Assembly (NCBI RefSeq): GCF_025574485.1
Contig: NZ_JAOBPO010000002.1
Span: forward strand, 250,501 to 314,500
Direction of reading: 5' to 3'
From: Kordiimonas aquimaris
Lineage (GTDB): Bacteria > Pseudomonadota > Alphaproteobacteria > Sphingomonadales > Kordiimonadaceae
DNA length: 64,000 nucleotides
Numbering within the stretch: the first letter of the stretch is position 1; each line of letters starts with the position of its first letter. The notes below the pieces were generated by a model that worked only from the letters and a program-made list of their open reading frames with translations, ran no database searches and was not told where the DNA came from. The position numbers and the translations under genes are program-made. Below are positions 25,893-33,552 of the stretch, piece after piece.

Positions 25893-26513
25893 CTATTGTT
25901 TTGAATTGTGCATCAAGACCATATTACTGCGAGTTCTTAATTCAATGCGCATTGCCTCGGGGTTTATGCCCGCGCGGGCGCGCAGGACATAGCCTTGTCG
26001 CAGGTCAAACATCAAACGCGCTCGTTCTGCAGATGGAAAATCCTGGGGTAGGTTGCCTTGTGCTTTCTCGGCTTCAAAACGCGCAGTCAAACGTGCATCA
26101 GTTGATGTGATGGCTTCGTGTAATAACGGTTGTACACCATCCACTTCTCCAGCACTTGTGGCAACGCATGAACCAACAAAGCACCCCTTTATGCCGCTTT
26201 CGTGGTTTGTCGCATAGCTGATGGATGCCTCCAGAAAAGCAGAAACTGCCAGATGAATGTCTGGTTCGTTTTCAAATGCATCGAGCGGTGCACAGGCTTC
26301 ACCGTTTGCGTATGCTTCAATCGCTTGCAGGTACAGCGCGTGTTTGTCACCAAATGTTGCATACAAGCTGGGGCCGTTAATACCCATACCTGTTGTCAGG
26401 TCTTTCATGGATGCGCCGTTATAGCCTTTGCTCCAGAACACCTTGATGGCTGCGTCCAGTGCTTGTTCTTTATCAAACTTTTTGGGGCGCCCGACTTTTT
26501 TTGTATCGTTCAT
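25893..26513 (-). CDS. TetR/AcrR family transcriptional repressor
   Basis: 206 residues. N-terminal HTH: KVGRPKKFDKEQALDAAIKV, FWSKGYNGASMKDLTTGMGI, NGPSLYATFGDKHALYLQAI; ligand-binding C-terminus with GIKGCFVGSCVATSA resembling the TetR_C (YjdC/AcuR-like) group. It is divergent from DoxX-like and NTF2-like genes, and two matching palindromes lie in the shared control region. Confidence 0.92.
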   Translation of the reverse strand: MNDTKKVGRPKKFDKEQALDAAIKVFWSKGYNGASMKDLTTGMGINGPSLYATFGDKHALYLQAIEAYANGEACAPLDAFENEPDIHLAVSAFLEASISYATNHESGIKGCFVGSCVATSAGEVDGVQPLLHEAITSTDARLTARFEAEKAQGNLPQDFPSAERARLMFDLRQGYVLRARAGINPEAMRIELRTRSNMVLMHNSKQ

Positions 26514-26518
26514 TACAA
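26501..26518. promoter_or_regulatory. Candidate TetR operator 1
   Basis: TTGTATCGTTCATTACAA has inverted TTGTA/TACAA ends. On the reverse strand it matches operator 2 at 15 of 18 positions. It covers the start codon of the tetR gene, consistent with autorepression. Confidence 0.6.
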
Positions 26519-26547
26519 AACCCTTGACTCATGCATTGAAATCTATT

Positions 26548-26565
26548 TTATAACGATCATTACAA
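26548..26565. promoter_or_regulatory. Candidate TetR operator 2
   Basis: TTATAACGATCATTACAA, imperfect palindrome around CGATCA, 47 bp from operator 1 and 18 bp before the divergent DoxX-like start. Confidence 0.6.
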
Positions 26566-26583
26566 AATACAAGGGTGATCATA

Positions 26584-26994
26584 ATGTCGCGATTATTGAA
26601 AGTGTTATATTGGGTTTCAACCGGTATCGTCTTGTTCCTGATGTTATGGGCGGCTGTGTCGTATGTTGTTATCCACGATACGCAGGCTGGTTTTTTTGAA
26701 GCCTTTGGTTACCCAACATACCTTGTGTATCCGCTTGCCGCACTAAAGGCTATTGGCGCTGCTGTTATTATCACACACCGATATAACGACCTGAGAGATA
26801 TGGTTTACGCCGCTTATTTCCTGAACATGATTTTGGCTCTTGTCGGGCACATCATATACGGCGACTTTTATGGCCATGCTCTGGTCGGCGCGGTGTGCCT
26901 GCCAATTTCTTATCTGCTTGGCAACAAGGTACGAAGGCGTCCTGCAAGAAATATTTTTGGCCGCTGGACTGATGATGCAGGGAAAACGCTATGA
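26584..26994 (+). CDS. DoxX-like small membrane protein
   Basis: 136 residues from ATG 26584 (AAGGG upstream). Four membrane helices with DoxX-like features (VLYWVSTGIVLFLMLWAAVS; FGYPTYLVYPLAALKAIGAA). DoxX-like proteins are often adjacent to TetR genes and linked to redox or thiol stress. Stop overlaps the next start as ATGA. Expected to be repressed by the divergent TetR. Confidence 0.82.
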   Translation: MSRLLKVLYWVSTGIVLFLMLWAAVSYVVIHDTQAGFFEAFGYPTYLVYPLAALKAIGAAVIITHRYNDLRDMVYAAYFLNMILALVGHIIYGDFYGHALVGAVCLPISYLLGNKVRRRPARNIFGRWTDDAGKTL

Positions 26995-27389
26995 ACAATG
27001 AGCATGATAATACGCAGGCAGTAAAAGGCGCCATTGATGCACTGATTGCTGCAGGCACCAGTTTTGACGTTGATCAGCTTGAGCTGATTTATCATAACGA
27101 TTTGGTGGTTGTTATGCTTGACCCGAACGGCAACGTGAACGAAGCCAATAAGGAAGCTTTCAAGGGTTTGTTTCAATCCAAGCGCGATAACGGCGATCCG
27201 CCATTGAATACATGGGCGGATTTTCATCACATATCTGCTGACGCTGTAAAAGGTCATGTCGTGCTGACCCGCAAGGTGAAGCTGATGGCAGATGAGCAAA
27301 CCATCACGTTAAGCATTGATTTGGTGTTTGAAGATGAACGCTGGCAAGTGACCCGCGAAGTTATTTTCGTGCACCCTGAAAACGGTTAA
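26991..27389 (+). CDS. NTF2-like (SnoaL/DUF4440-type) protein
   Basis: 132 residues, ATGA-coupled to the DoxX-like gene. N-terminal helix, then DVDQLELIYHNDLVVVMLDP, a middle helix and four strands ending DLVFEDERWQVTREVIFVHP, the usual cone-shaped NTF2 fold. The active site cannot be read confidently. Part of the TetR-controlled two-gene unit. Confidence 0.8.
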   Translation: MNNEHDNTQAVKGAIDALIAAGTSFDVDQLELIYHNDLVVVMLDPNGNVNEANKEAFKGLFQSKRDNGDPPLNTWADFHHISADAVKGHVVLTRKVKLMADEQTITLSIDLVFEDERWQVTREVIFVHPENG

Positions 27390-27569
27390 TGCCGTAATCC
27401 CTGTGCTTGCAACTTATATCACCTACTGCTCACGTTTATGTAATTGATGGTTGATTGGAATATCACCAGATCATTCTTACATAGGGTTCATGCAGCGAGC
27501 ATTTGTTTGATGGAAACACTGCTGCTGCGAAAGAATTTAAATTGACTAATTTATGCAAGGAACGGAACC

Positions 27570-27977
27570 ATGAAACTTTTAAAACCTTTTGTTGTGATGC
27601 TCGGCATGATCATCGGTGTTGCGGCAGCTGAAAATGTAAATGCAGCAGAAGCTGGTTTAGCAAAGCCGTTTACTAATGTTGCCATGAAAACGACAGGTAA
27701 GTGGTCAATTGAGACCCGCGCAGACGGCAATTACATTGTGTTGGCTGACAACTTCAAGACACGCGGCGCACCAGACCTGAAGATTTTCCTGCACACACTT
27801 GCGGCTGGCGATATTGAAAATGACAATGCGGCTGAGGGTCTGTTCATTGCAGAACTGAAAAGTAAAAAAGGTGCACAGGAATATAAAATTCCAGCGAATG
27901 TAAACCTGTCAGATTATCAGTCATTGGTTATTCACTGCGAGCAGTACACCAAGTTCTGGGCAGCAGGTAGCCTATAG
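27570..27977 (+). CDS. Secreted DM13 domain protein
   Basis: 135 residues with a signal peptide (about 1-25, cleaved after ENVNA or nearby). The mature part is one DM13 domain: TTGKWSIETRADGNYIVLAD, NFKTRGAPDLKIFLHT, then DYQSLVIHCEQYTKFWAAGS with the conserved Cys. DM13 is a predicted redox or electron-transfer domain. GGAACGGA ribosome site. Stands alone, ended by the terminator at 28113. Confidence 0.85.
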   Translation: MKLLKPFVVMLGMIIGVAAAENVNAAEAGLAKPFTNVAMKTTGKWSIETRADGNYIVLADNFKTRGAPDLKIFLHTLAAGDIENDNAAEGLFIAELKSKKGAQEYKIPANVNLSDYQSLVIHCEQYTKFWAAGSL

Positions 27978-28112
27978 AGTAAAGCAAAACGAACGCTCCA
28001 AAAGAGCTGTTAAAGAAAGTTCCCTGAATCTCTGGTTTTTGTGCAGTCCCCCCTAGATGCACATTGCCTCTCCTCCCCCTCCCCAAATTTGGAGGCAAAC
28101 CAGAGAAACGAT

Positions 28113-28144
28113 AGGCCACCGTAGCAATACGGTGGCCTTTTTCG
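28113..28144 (+). terminator. Terminator after the DM13 gene
   Basis: AGGCCACCGTA and TACGGTGGCCT form an 11-bp stem followed by TTTTTCG. A close copy with compensating changes occurs at 29179. Confidence 0.75.
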
Positions 28145-28147
28145 TGT

Positions 28148-28612
28148 TTATGTCTCAATTTCCTTTTCAAGGCGTATCTTGAGTTTTTCAATCACATCTT
28201 TCGCAATTTCAATGTCCTGAGGCTTCAGTCCGTCTGAAAGCGCATTTATCCAAGGGGTTTGCAGCTCTATGGCCGCTTTAAACAGTTTGTGTCCCTTTTG
28301 CGACATGGCTATGAGGTGTGCGCGTTTGTGGCGCGGGTTAGGGTGGAATTCAACAATCCCCTCACTGATCAATTCATTGACAATGCGTTGAATCCCTTGC
28401 CGATGAACTCCCATACTTCGTGCATGCCATGCGACTGACTGGGCGTGTTGGCTGTTAGCAATAGACCCAAGAATCTGCCATCTGGCACTGGTCAAACCTA
28501 ATTCAGAGACGAGCCTGTCCCCTGCGATTATGAGACGACCATTCAGTCGAAATATGTCGAGTATTAGAGACGTCACGGCTTTGCCAGATTCAGTCCATTG
28601 CTCATTCAGCAT
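28148..28612 (-). CDS. MarR family transcriptional regulator
   Basis: 154 residues from ATG 28612; the longer frame to 28705 runs through the operator repeats and is unlikely to be coding. DRLVSELGLTSARWQILGSI, SMGVHRQGIQRIVNELISEG and IVEFHPNPRHKRAHLIAMSQ are the MarR winged helix. Divergent from an ABM monooxygenase, a common MarR-controlled arrangement for quinone or aromatic stress. Confidence 0.88.
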   Translation of the reverse strand: MLNEQWTESGKAVTSLILDIFRLNGRLIIAGDRLVSELGLTSARWQILGSIANSQHAQSVAWHARSMGVHRQGIQRIVNELISEGIVEFHPNPRHKRAHLIAMSQKGHKLFKAAIELQTPWINALSDGLKPQDIEIAKDVIEKLKIRLEKEIET

Positions 28613-28632
28613 AGTTTTTCTCAAAATAAAAG

Positions 28633-28683
28633 TTGACAACATATGGTCAAAATGGCTTATCTTTATCATTAATTGACAACATA
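28633..28683. promoter_or_regulatory. Repeated TTGACAACATA elements between MarR and ABM genes
   Basis: TTGACAACATA occurs at 28633-28643 and 28673-28683. The first is half of a palindrome TTGAC-N8-GTCAA (28633-28650). Position between divergent genes and repetition make these candidate MarR operators. Confidence 0.55.
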
Positions 28684-28719
28684 ACACCAAAATAGATAAA
28701 CTCAAAAGGAGTTGCGCAA

Positions 28720-29088
28720 ATGGTTAATATGAAGCCTCTGGATCCGACTTTCCCAATACAGCAACAGCTCGGTGTCGAAACTGGCCCTGTTATTCTGGTT
28801 AATATGTTCACTGTTGATCCTGATGAACAAAGCGCACTTATTGATGCGTGGCGAAGCGACGCACTGTGGATGAAAAAACAGCCGGGTTATATAAGTACTC
28901 AACTCCATAAAGCGGTTGGTGAAAGTAGTGTGTACTTTAATTACGCAGTTTGGGAGTCTGTAGCAGACTTCAGAACCGCCTTTTCAAATCCCGAATTTCA
29001 AGATGCGTTAAGTCATTATCCTTCAAGTGCAGTTACGTCTCCGCACCTCTTCGAAAAGATAGCTGTTAATAATTGCTGCACAGCTTGA
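28720..29088 (+). CDS. ABM-type monooxygenase domain protein
   Basis: 122 residues; AAAGGAG ribosome site. GPVILVNMFTVDPDEQSALI, DALWMKKQPGYISTQLHKAV and YFNYAVWESVADFRTAFSNP match heme-degrading/antibiotic-monooxygenase type dimeric barrels. About 20 extra N-terminal residues and a C-terminal Cys pair (NNCCTA). Probable target of the divergent MarR. Third ABM-fold gene in the window. Confidence 0.85.
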   Translation: MVNMKPLDPTFPIQQQLGVETGPVILVNMFTVDPDEQSALIDAWRSDALWMKKQPGYISTQLHKAVGESSVYFNYAVWESVADFRTAFSNPEFQDALSHYPSSAVTSPHLFEKIAVNNCCTA

Positions 29089-29178
29089 ACCATAAAGCTG
29101 TGGATAAGCCTGATCGTTAAAATCACCTGAGAAAACAGTGAGCAGGTGACGATAAAGAAGAATGGCAATTCAAACGAT

Positions 29179-29210
29179 AGGCCACCGCAGCGATGCGGTG
29201 GCCTTGTCGT
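29179..29210 (+). terminator. Terminator after the ABM gene, copy of the 28113 hairpin
   Basis: AGGCCACCGCA and TGCGGTGGCCT form an 11-bp stem, followed by TGTCGTG, with GATAGGCCACCG shared with the hairpin at 28113. Confidence 0.6.
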
Positions 29211-29217
29211 GTGTAAA

Positions 29218-29274
29218 TCAGGTAAGCCTGTTCATCATCGCCTTTAGATCTTCATAGCCATGTGAAATTGCCAT
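29218..29274 (-). pseudogene. Possible gene-end remnant resembling the AraC gene tail
   Basis: The minus strand encodes MAISHGYEDLKAMMNRLT and a stop. LKAMMNRL and its DNA (24 of about 26 bp) are shared with the last codons of the AraC gene at 30986. It may be a fragment from a duplicated regulator, or chance; no more upstream homology is visible. Confidence 0.3.
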
Positions 29275-29306
29275 TTGATGGTACCGTTATTGGTCTATAG
29301 CTAAAA

Positions 29307-30314
29307 TTATTCAGGAAGCCAGTTCGCAATAGCAGTGCCGATTGCGTGTGGGCTGTCCTCCTGAATGAAGTGAGATCCGCTGACGGTTATTTCCGTCAGG
29401 TTCGGCCAAGTCCTTACAAAGTCACGTGCATAGCCAACGAGAAATGCGCCGGGTTCCGCGTTGATAAAGAGCTTGGGAACATCTTCGGAATTCTTCAGGT
29501 AATCGGCATAATTATCAACAAGTGCGACGGTATCTGCGGGCTCACCTGCAATTGGTAACTGACGTGGTCCGGCAAGAGTTGGCCGACGGTCTTCCCCTGA
29601 ATTGAGGAAAGGGCGCCGGTATTCTGCATGTTCTGCTATGCTTAATTTACGTCCAATTGTTGCAGGCAAAAGTGTTTCAATGAAGAAATTATCTTCTAGG
29701 GCAAGCTTTTCACCTTCTGCTGAACGAAGAGTGCCGATTGGACCGTGTAATTCGTGCGGAAACTCATCCCATGTCGGGAATGGAGTAACAATTGCTTCCA
29801 TGAAAGCAATAGCTTTAACTTTTTCCTGATTTTGATTTGCCCAGTTGAAGCCAACACCAGAACCCCAGTCGTGCAAAATGAGTGTAACATTTTTGCTGAC
29901 GCCGATTGCTTCTAGTAATGCAAATGTATATTTGCTGTTTTCGGCAAGCGAATAACTGCCATCAGCAGTGTTATCTAATTTATCAGAGTCGCCCATACCG
30001 ATCATGTCAACAGCGATCAAACGCCCTCGCCCTTCAAGGTGTGGCATGATGTTTCGCCAAAGATAGGATGAGGTAGGATTGCCGTGTAAGAAGACAATTG
30101 GATCACCTTTACCGTGCTCAATGTAAGCCATGCGTTTGCCTAGAACGGTTTTGTATTGCTTTTCATAGCCTAAGTTTTCAGAAATTTTGGACATAATTTT
30201 TGTATCCTCTTGAGCATGTAGATTGTTCCAACGCATGGGCGAAAACACCTGGCCCGTGAAGGGGATTGTTATAACTGCTAATGCGAGGGCTATTGCTCTA
30301 GATATGTGGGCCAT
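29307..30314 (-). CDS. Haloalkane dehalogenase with N-terminal export signal
   Basis: 335 residues. Catalytic pentad of HLD-II/DhaA-LinB type is visible: Asn79 in FLHGNPTSSYLWRNI, Asp149-Trp150 in LILHDWGS, Glu173 in FMEAIV, and His315 in SGSHFIQEDSP. It hydrolyses carbon-halogen bonds to alcohol plus halide. The first 36 residues look like a signal peptide (AIALALAVITIPFTGQVF ... HAQ|ED), unusual because most HLDs are cytosolic. An internal ATG at residue 41 could give a cytosolic form. Divergent from a MarR gene with two strong palindromes between them. Confidence 0.9.
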   Translation of the reverse strand: MAHISRAIALALAVITIPFTGQVFSPMRWNNLHAQEDTKIMSKISENLGYEKQYKTVLGKRMAYIEHGKGDPIVFLHGNPTSSYLWRNIMPHLEGRGRLIAVDMIGMGDSDKLDNTADGSYSLAENSKYTFALLEAIGVSKNVTLILHDWGSGVGFNWANQNQEKVKAIAFMEAIVTPFPTWDEFPHELHGPIGTLRSAEGEKLALEDNFFIETLLPATIGRKLSIAEHAEYRRPFLNSGEDRRPTLAGPRQLPIAGEPADTVALVDNYADYLKNSEDVPKLFINAEPGAFLVGYARDFVRTWPNLTEITVSGSHFIQEDSPHAIGTAIANWLPE

Positions 30315-30344
30315 TTCATAATTCCATCGTCGTTATTGATTTTA

Positions 30345-30359
30345 TATGATCCAGTCATA
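30345..30359. promoter_or_regulatory. MarR-type operator 1 (TATGA-N5-TCATA)
   Basis: TATGATCCAGTCATA, extended to an 8-bp arm (TTATATGA/TCATATAA at 30342-30362). It lies upstream of the dehalogenase start. Confidence 0.7.
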
Positions 30360-30391
30360 TAAAATGATGCGTGACATGTCTATTGTTTTTT

Positions 30392-30406
30392 TATGACTGG
30401 GTCATA
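30392..30406. promoter_or_regulatory. MarR-type operator 2 (TATGA-N5-TCATA)
   Basis: TATGACTGGGTCATA, same arms as operator 1 with the spacer nearly reverse-complementary, centred 47 bp away and 12 bp before the marR start. Confidence 0.7.
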
Positions 30407-30417
30407 TAATAAAGGTT

Positions 30418-30936
30418 ATGAGTACGAAAGCATACATGAGCAATATATTAGGGGCTTTTGCAACGAGTGTTGCCATTCGTATTGATGATGAAATTTCCAA
30501 GCTTGGGTTTCGCAGTTCCAACGCGGCAACAGCGCTTGTGACAGTTGGCAACCACCCGGATGATACAATCGACGTTCTCTGCCGCGTCTTGAATTTGACT
30601 CATTCGGGGGCGGTGCGTTTGATCAATGGCCTGGAAGAAGACGGGTTTGTAGAACGACGCCGCAGTCGTGATGATGCACGTGCTGTTGTTATCCGTCTAA
30701 CAACGGAAGGACGTAGCAAAGCTGGTATCGTTTTAGAGGCTAGAAGCCGCATTACGTCTGCTGTGCTGGAAATGCTCGCCGATGAACAAAAAGCTGCACT
30801 GACACCCGCTATGGAAACTGTGCTTCGTTCGCTAACAAACGGGAATGATGAAGCACGGCGTATTTGCCGTTTATGTAACGAAAGTATTTGCCGCCCCGAA
30901 GGCTGCCCAGTTGAAAATGCAGCATCTTCAATGTGA
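30418..30936 (+). CDS. MarR family regulator with Cys-rich C-terminus
   Basis: 172 residues. Winged helix: CRVLNLTHSGAVRLINGLEE, DGFVERRRSRDDARAVVIRL. The C-terminal 25 residues carry four cysteines (RRICRLCNESICRPEGCPVE), a likely metal or redox/electrophile sensing knuckle absent from ordinary MarR proteins. It probably represses itself and the divergent haloalkane dehalogenase through the TATGA-N5-TCATA sites. Confidence 0.88.
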   Translation: MSTKAYMSNILGAFATSVAIRIDDEISKLGFRSSNAATALVTVGNHPDDTIDVLCRVLNLTHSGAVRLINGLEEDGFVERRRSRDDARAVVIRLTTEGRSKAGIVLEARSRITSAVLEMLADEQKAALTPAMETVLRSLTNGNDEARRICRLCNESICRPEGCPVENAASSM

Positions 30937-30985
30937 ACAGGTTTTGTTGCGCGGATTTATCACACTTTTTCAGCCGTAGGTACAC

Positions 30986-31777
30986 TCAGTTAAGCCTATT
31001 CATCATCGCCTTCAGTGCTGCGGCGGACGTGTAACCAACTTTAGGGGCGATACGGGACAGAGGTTGGCCTGACGCTATTAGCTGCGCCGCCGCTTGAAAC
31101 CGTAACCGCTGTCGCCACTGATCAAAGGTGAGGCCGGTATCTTGCCGGAATGCGCGTGTAAAGGAGCGCCTGCTCATGCCCAGCTCAAATGCCCAGTCAT
31201 CAATGGACTTTGGAATGGACGGATTATTAAGCATGGCGTCAGTCATTGCTTGAAACTTCGGCGTTGCAGGAAACGGCAGTGCCATTGCAGAAGGCGGAAT
31301 AGTTGCTATTTCTTTTATGATTATCGCGGCGAGGTTGCCGGCAATGTCATCATTATCGTATTCAAGCGGTCTGCTCGCAAACCTGTCGATACATGCGGAA
31401 AGCAGAAGCGGAACCTGAATAACGCGGCATGTTCTCAAACACGCCTCGGGCATTACTGCTGGCTGAATATAGGCGGACCTCAAGGACACTTCCTCTAGCA
31501 TTTCAACTTCATGCTCCATACCGCCGGGGATAAGCAGCCCGTATGCCGGCGGTACGATCCATGACCCATACTGTGTGCGTGCCCTCATTGTGCCCTGTGT
31601 TGCGAAGAGAAACTGCGTTCTCTCATGTATATGCAGGCCAGTGTGATGGCCGCGCGCATACTCTTTTGACAGCACAACAACAGGGCGGTTTATGCTTTCA
31701 ATGAAATCAGCAGAAGATGTGCTGAGGCTGTGCAACATTTTCTCCCGTTGGCCCGTTTGCGTGAAATATTGCCCCAT
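30986..31777 (-). CDS. AraC family transcriptional regulator
   Basis: 263 residues: N-terminal cupin (GHHTGLHIHERTQFLFATQG; WIVPPAYGLLIPGGMEHEVE) and C-terminal double HTH (SIDDWAFELGMSRRSFTRAF; RQDTGLTFDQWRQRLRFQAA; ASGQPLSRIAPKVGYTSAAA). The cupin probably binds a small effector. Divergent from a PLP trans-sulfuration-type enzyme across 60 bp, its likely target. Confidence 0.9.
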   Translation of the reverse strand: MGQYFTQTGQREKMLHSLSTSSADFIESINRPVVVLSKEYARGHHTGLHIHERTQFLFATQGTMRARTQYGSWIVPPAYGLLIPGGMEHEVEMLEEVSLRSAYIQPAVMPEACLRTCRVIQVPLLLSACIDRFASRPLEYDNDDIAGNLAAIIIKEIATIPPSAMALPFPATPKFQAMTDAMLNNPSIPKSIDDWAFELGMSRRSFTRAFRQDTGLTFDQWRQRLRFQAAAQLIASGQPLSRIAPKVGYTSAAALKAMMNRLN

Positions 31778-31837
31778 AATTCGATCAGGTCAAAGTATAT
31801 AAATTTACTTCGTTCTTGGTATTGATAGGAAACCACA

Positions 31838-33016
31838 ATGGTAAGCAAAGTACTTTCACCCGCAACGGTGTCGCTGCATGCCGATGAAGCGTTTCGAACA
31901 GATCAGGCTATTTCGCCGCCCATTTGCCAATCTGTTAACTATCTGGCGGAAGGGCCTGAGGATTTTGCCCGTAAAGCGGTTGAGCCACACAATGATATGT
32001 TTTATGGGCGGCACGGCAACCCAACGGCCAAGCGTTTGGCCAAAATTGTCGCTGACCTAGAAGGAGCGGAAGCAGGGCTGGTGCTGTCTTCCGGTATGGG
32101 CGCGATGACAACGGCCATCCTTACTTTTGTCGCACAAGGTGATCATATCGTTGCACAGGATGGGCATTATAGCTCAATCTCGAATTTTCTGCGTAATGTG
32201 CTCACCCGCTACGGTGTGGAAACCAGCTTTGTTGACCAAACAAAACCTGAAGCGTTCGCAGCAGCGATCAGGCCCAATACAAAGCTCATTCTTATTGAAA
32301 CACCAGTTAACCCGCTTGCCACGCTAACTGATCTGAAGGCGATGGCCAAGGTTGCAAAAGCCGCAGATGTGCTGACGATTTGCGATAACACGTTTGCATC
32401 CCCCATCAACCAGAAACCACTAAGCTTCGGTATTGACCTCGTTGTACATAGCGCCACCAAATACATAGGCGGGCATCATGATTTGCTTGCAGGCATTGTT
32501 GTTGGAAGCCAGGCGCATCTGGATGCAATTTGGGACACAAGCATGGACCTTGGGCCCATCGGCGCGCCGTTTGATGCATGGCTTGCTATGCGCGGTTTGC
32601 GGACACTGAAGGCGCGCATGGATATTCATAACGCTAACGCAATGAAAATTGCTACCTTCCTTGAGGGTCACACAGCGGTGGCTGATGTTTATTACCCCGG
32701 CTTAACCTCACACCCGCAGCACGCGCTGGCAAAACGCCAGATGACGGGGTTTGGCGGCATGGTAACCTTTGATCTAAAAGATGGCTACGATGCAGGCATA
32801 GCCTTTATATCTCGGCTTCGGCTATGCCTGAATGCACCAAGCCTGGGTGGTGTTGAAACTCTTGTTGTGCAGCCAGCCGTTATGTTCCGTGCGCGCCTCA
32901 CAGATGAGCAGATAAGGGCACAAGGCGTTACACTGGGTATGATCCGTATGTCTGTAGGCATCGAAGATGTGGGTGACTTGATCGAGGATATTGAGCAGGC
33001 ATTAAATCGCACATAA
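31838..33016 (+). CDS. PLP-dependent Cys/Met metabolism enzyme (cystathionine gamma-synthase/lyase family)
   Basis: 392 residues, normal length. MFYGRHGNPTAKRLAKIVAD, LEGAEAGLVLSSGMGAMTTA, ICDNTFASPINQKPLSFGID and the PLP lysine K208 in VVHSATKYIGGHHDLLAG. This places it in the gamma-family (CGS, methionine gamma-lyase, O-acetylhomoserine sulfhydrylase); reaction type cannot be settled from sequence alone. It is under a likely AraC regulator rather than in a met operon, so catabolic use of sulfur amino acids is plausible. Confidence 0.9.
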   Translation: MVSKVLSPATVSLHADEAFRTDQAISPPICQSVNYLAEGPEDFARKAVEPHNDMFYGRHGNPTAKRLAKIVADLEGAEAGLVLSSGMGAMTTAILTFVAQGDHIVAQDGHYSSISNFLRNVLTRYGVETSFVDQTKPEAFAAAIRPNTKLILIETPVNPLATLTDLKAMAKVAKAADVLTICDNTFASPINQKPLSFGIDLVVHSATKYIGGHHDLLAGIVVGSQAHLDAIWDTSMDLGPIGAPFDAWLAMRGLRTLKARMDIHNANAMKIATFLEGHTAVADVYYPGLTSHPQHALAKRQMTGFGGMVTFDLKDGYDAGIAFISRLRLCLNAPSLGGVETLVVQPAVMFRARLTDEQIRAQGVTLGMIRMSVGIEDVGDLIEDIEQALNRT

Positions 33017-33116
33017 AGGCGCATCGGTTGCGCGCTTTCCGGTCACGCATTATTGTCTTTATTTCAGGCGGTAATTTAAGCGTCAGTGAGTGCCGGAAGC
33101 GGAGGTGCCTAACAGC

Positions 33117-33536
33117 ATGAATATCTTTCTTGTCATTGCCGGTATTTTAAGTGCGTTTGCTGCGCTTTTGCATGTTGGATGTATCTATTTCGGTGCGCCC
33201 TGGTACCGGTTCTTTGGTGCTGGTGAGCAAATGGCAACACTTGCTGAACAGGGAAGTATGCAGCCAGCTTTGATAACAAGCGGTATCGTGGTTGTTCTTT
33301 CTATCTGGGCAGTTTATGCATTTTCTGCTGCGGGGCTTATTCTGCGCTTGCCTTTGGTGCGCACCGCGCTGGTTTTAATTACACTGGTTTATCTGGCGCG
33401 TGGTGTTGGTGGCCTGTTTTTAATAAGCTCGCCTATGGGACGCACACCTGAATTCTGGGTATGGAGCTCAGCAATTTGTCTGCTTTTCGGCCTTGTTCAT
33501 TTAGTGGGCCTGAAACAGCAATGGGTGAACCTGTAA
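33117..33536 (+). CDS. Small four-helix membrane protein
   Basis: 139 residues from ATG 33117 (GGAGGT at 10-nt spacing); an earlier in-frame start at 33090 lacks a site. Four membrane helices (NIFLVIAGILSAFAALLHVG; ALITSGIVVVLSIWAVYAF; VRTALVLITLVYLARGVGG; VWSSAICLLFGLVHLVGL). No function known. Same strand as the PLP enzyme, 100-bp gap; convergent with LysR. Confidence 0.8.
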   Translation: MNIFLVIAGILSAFAALLHVGCIYFGAPWYRFFGAGEQMATLAEQGSMQPALITSGIVVVLSIWAVYAFSAAGLILRLPLVRTALVLITLVYLARGVGGLFLISSPMGRTPEFWVWSSAICLLFGLVHLVGLKQQWVNL

Positions 33537-33552
33537 TCTACACCAAGCTGTG

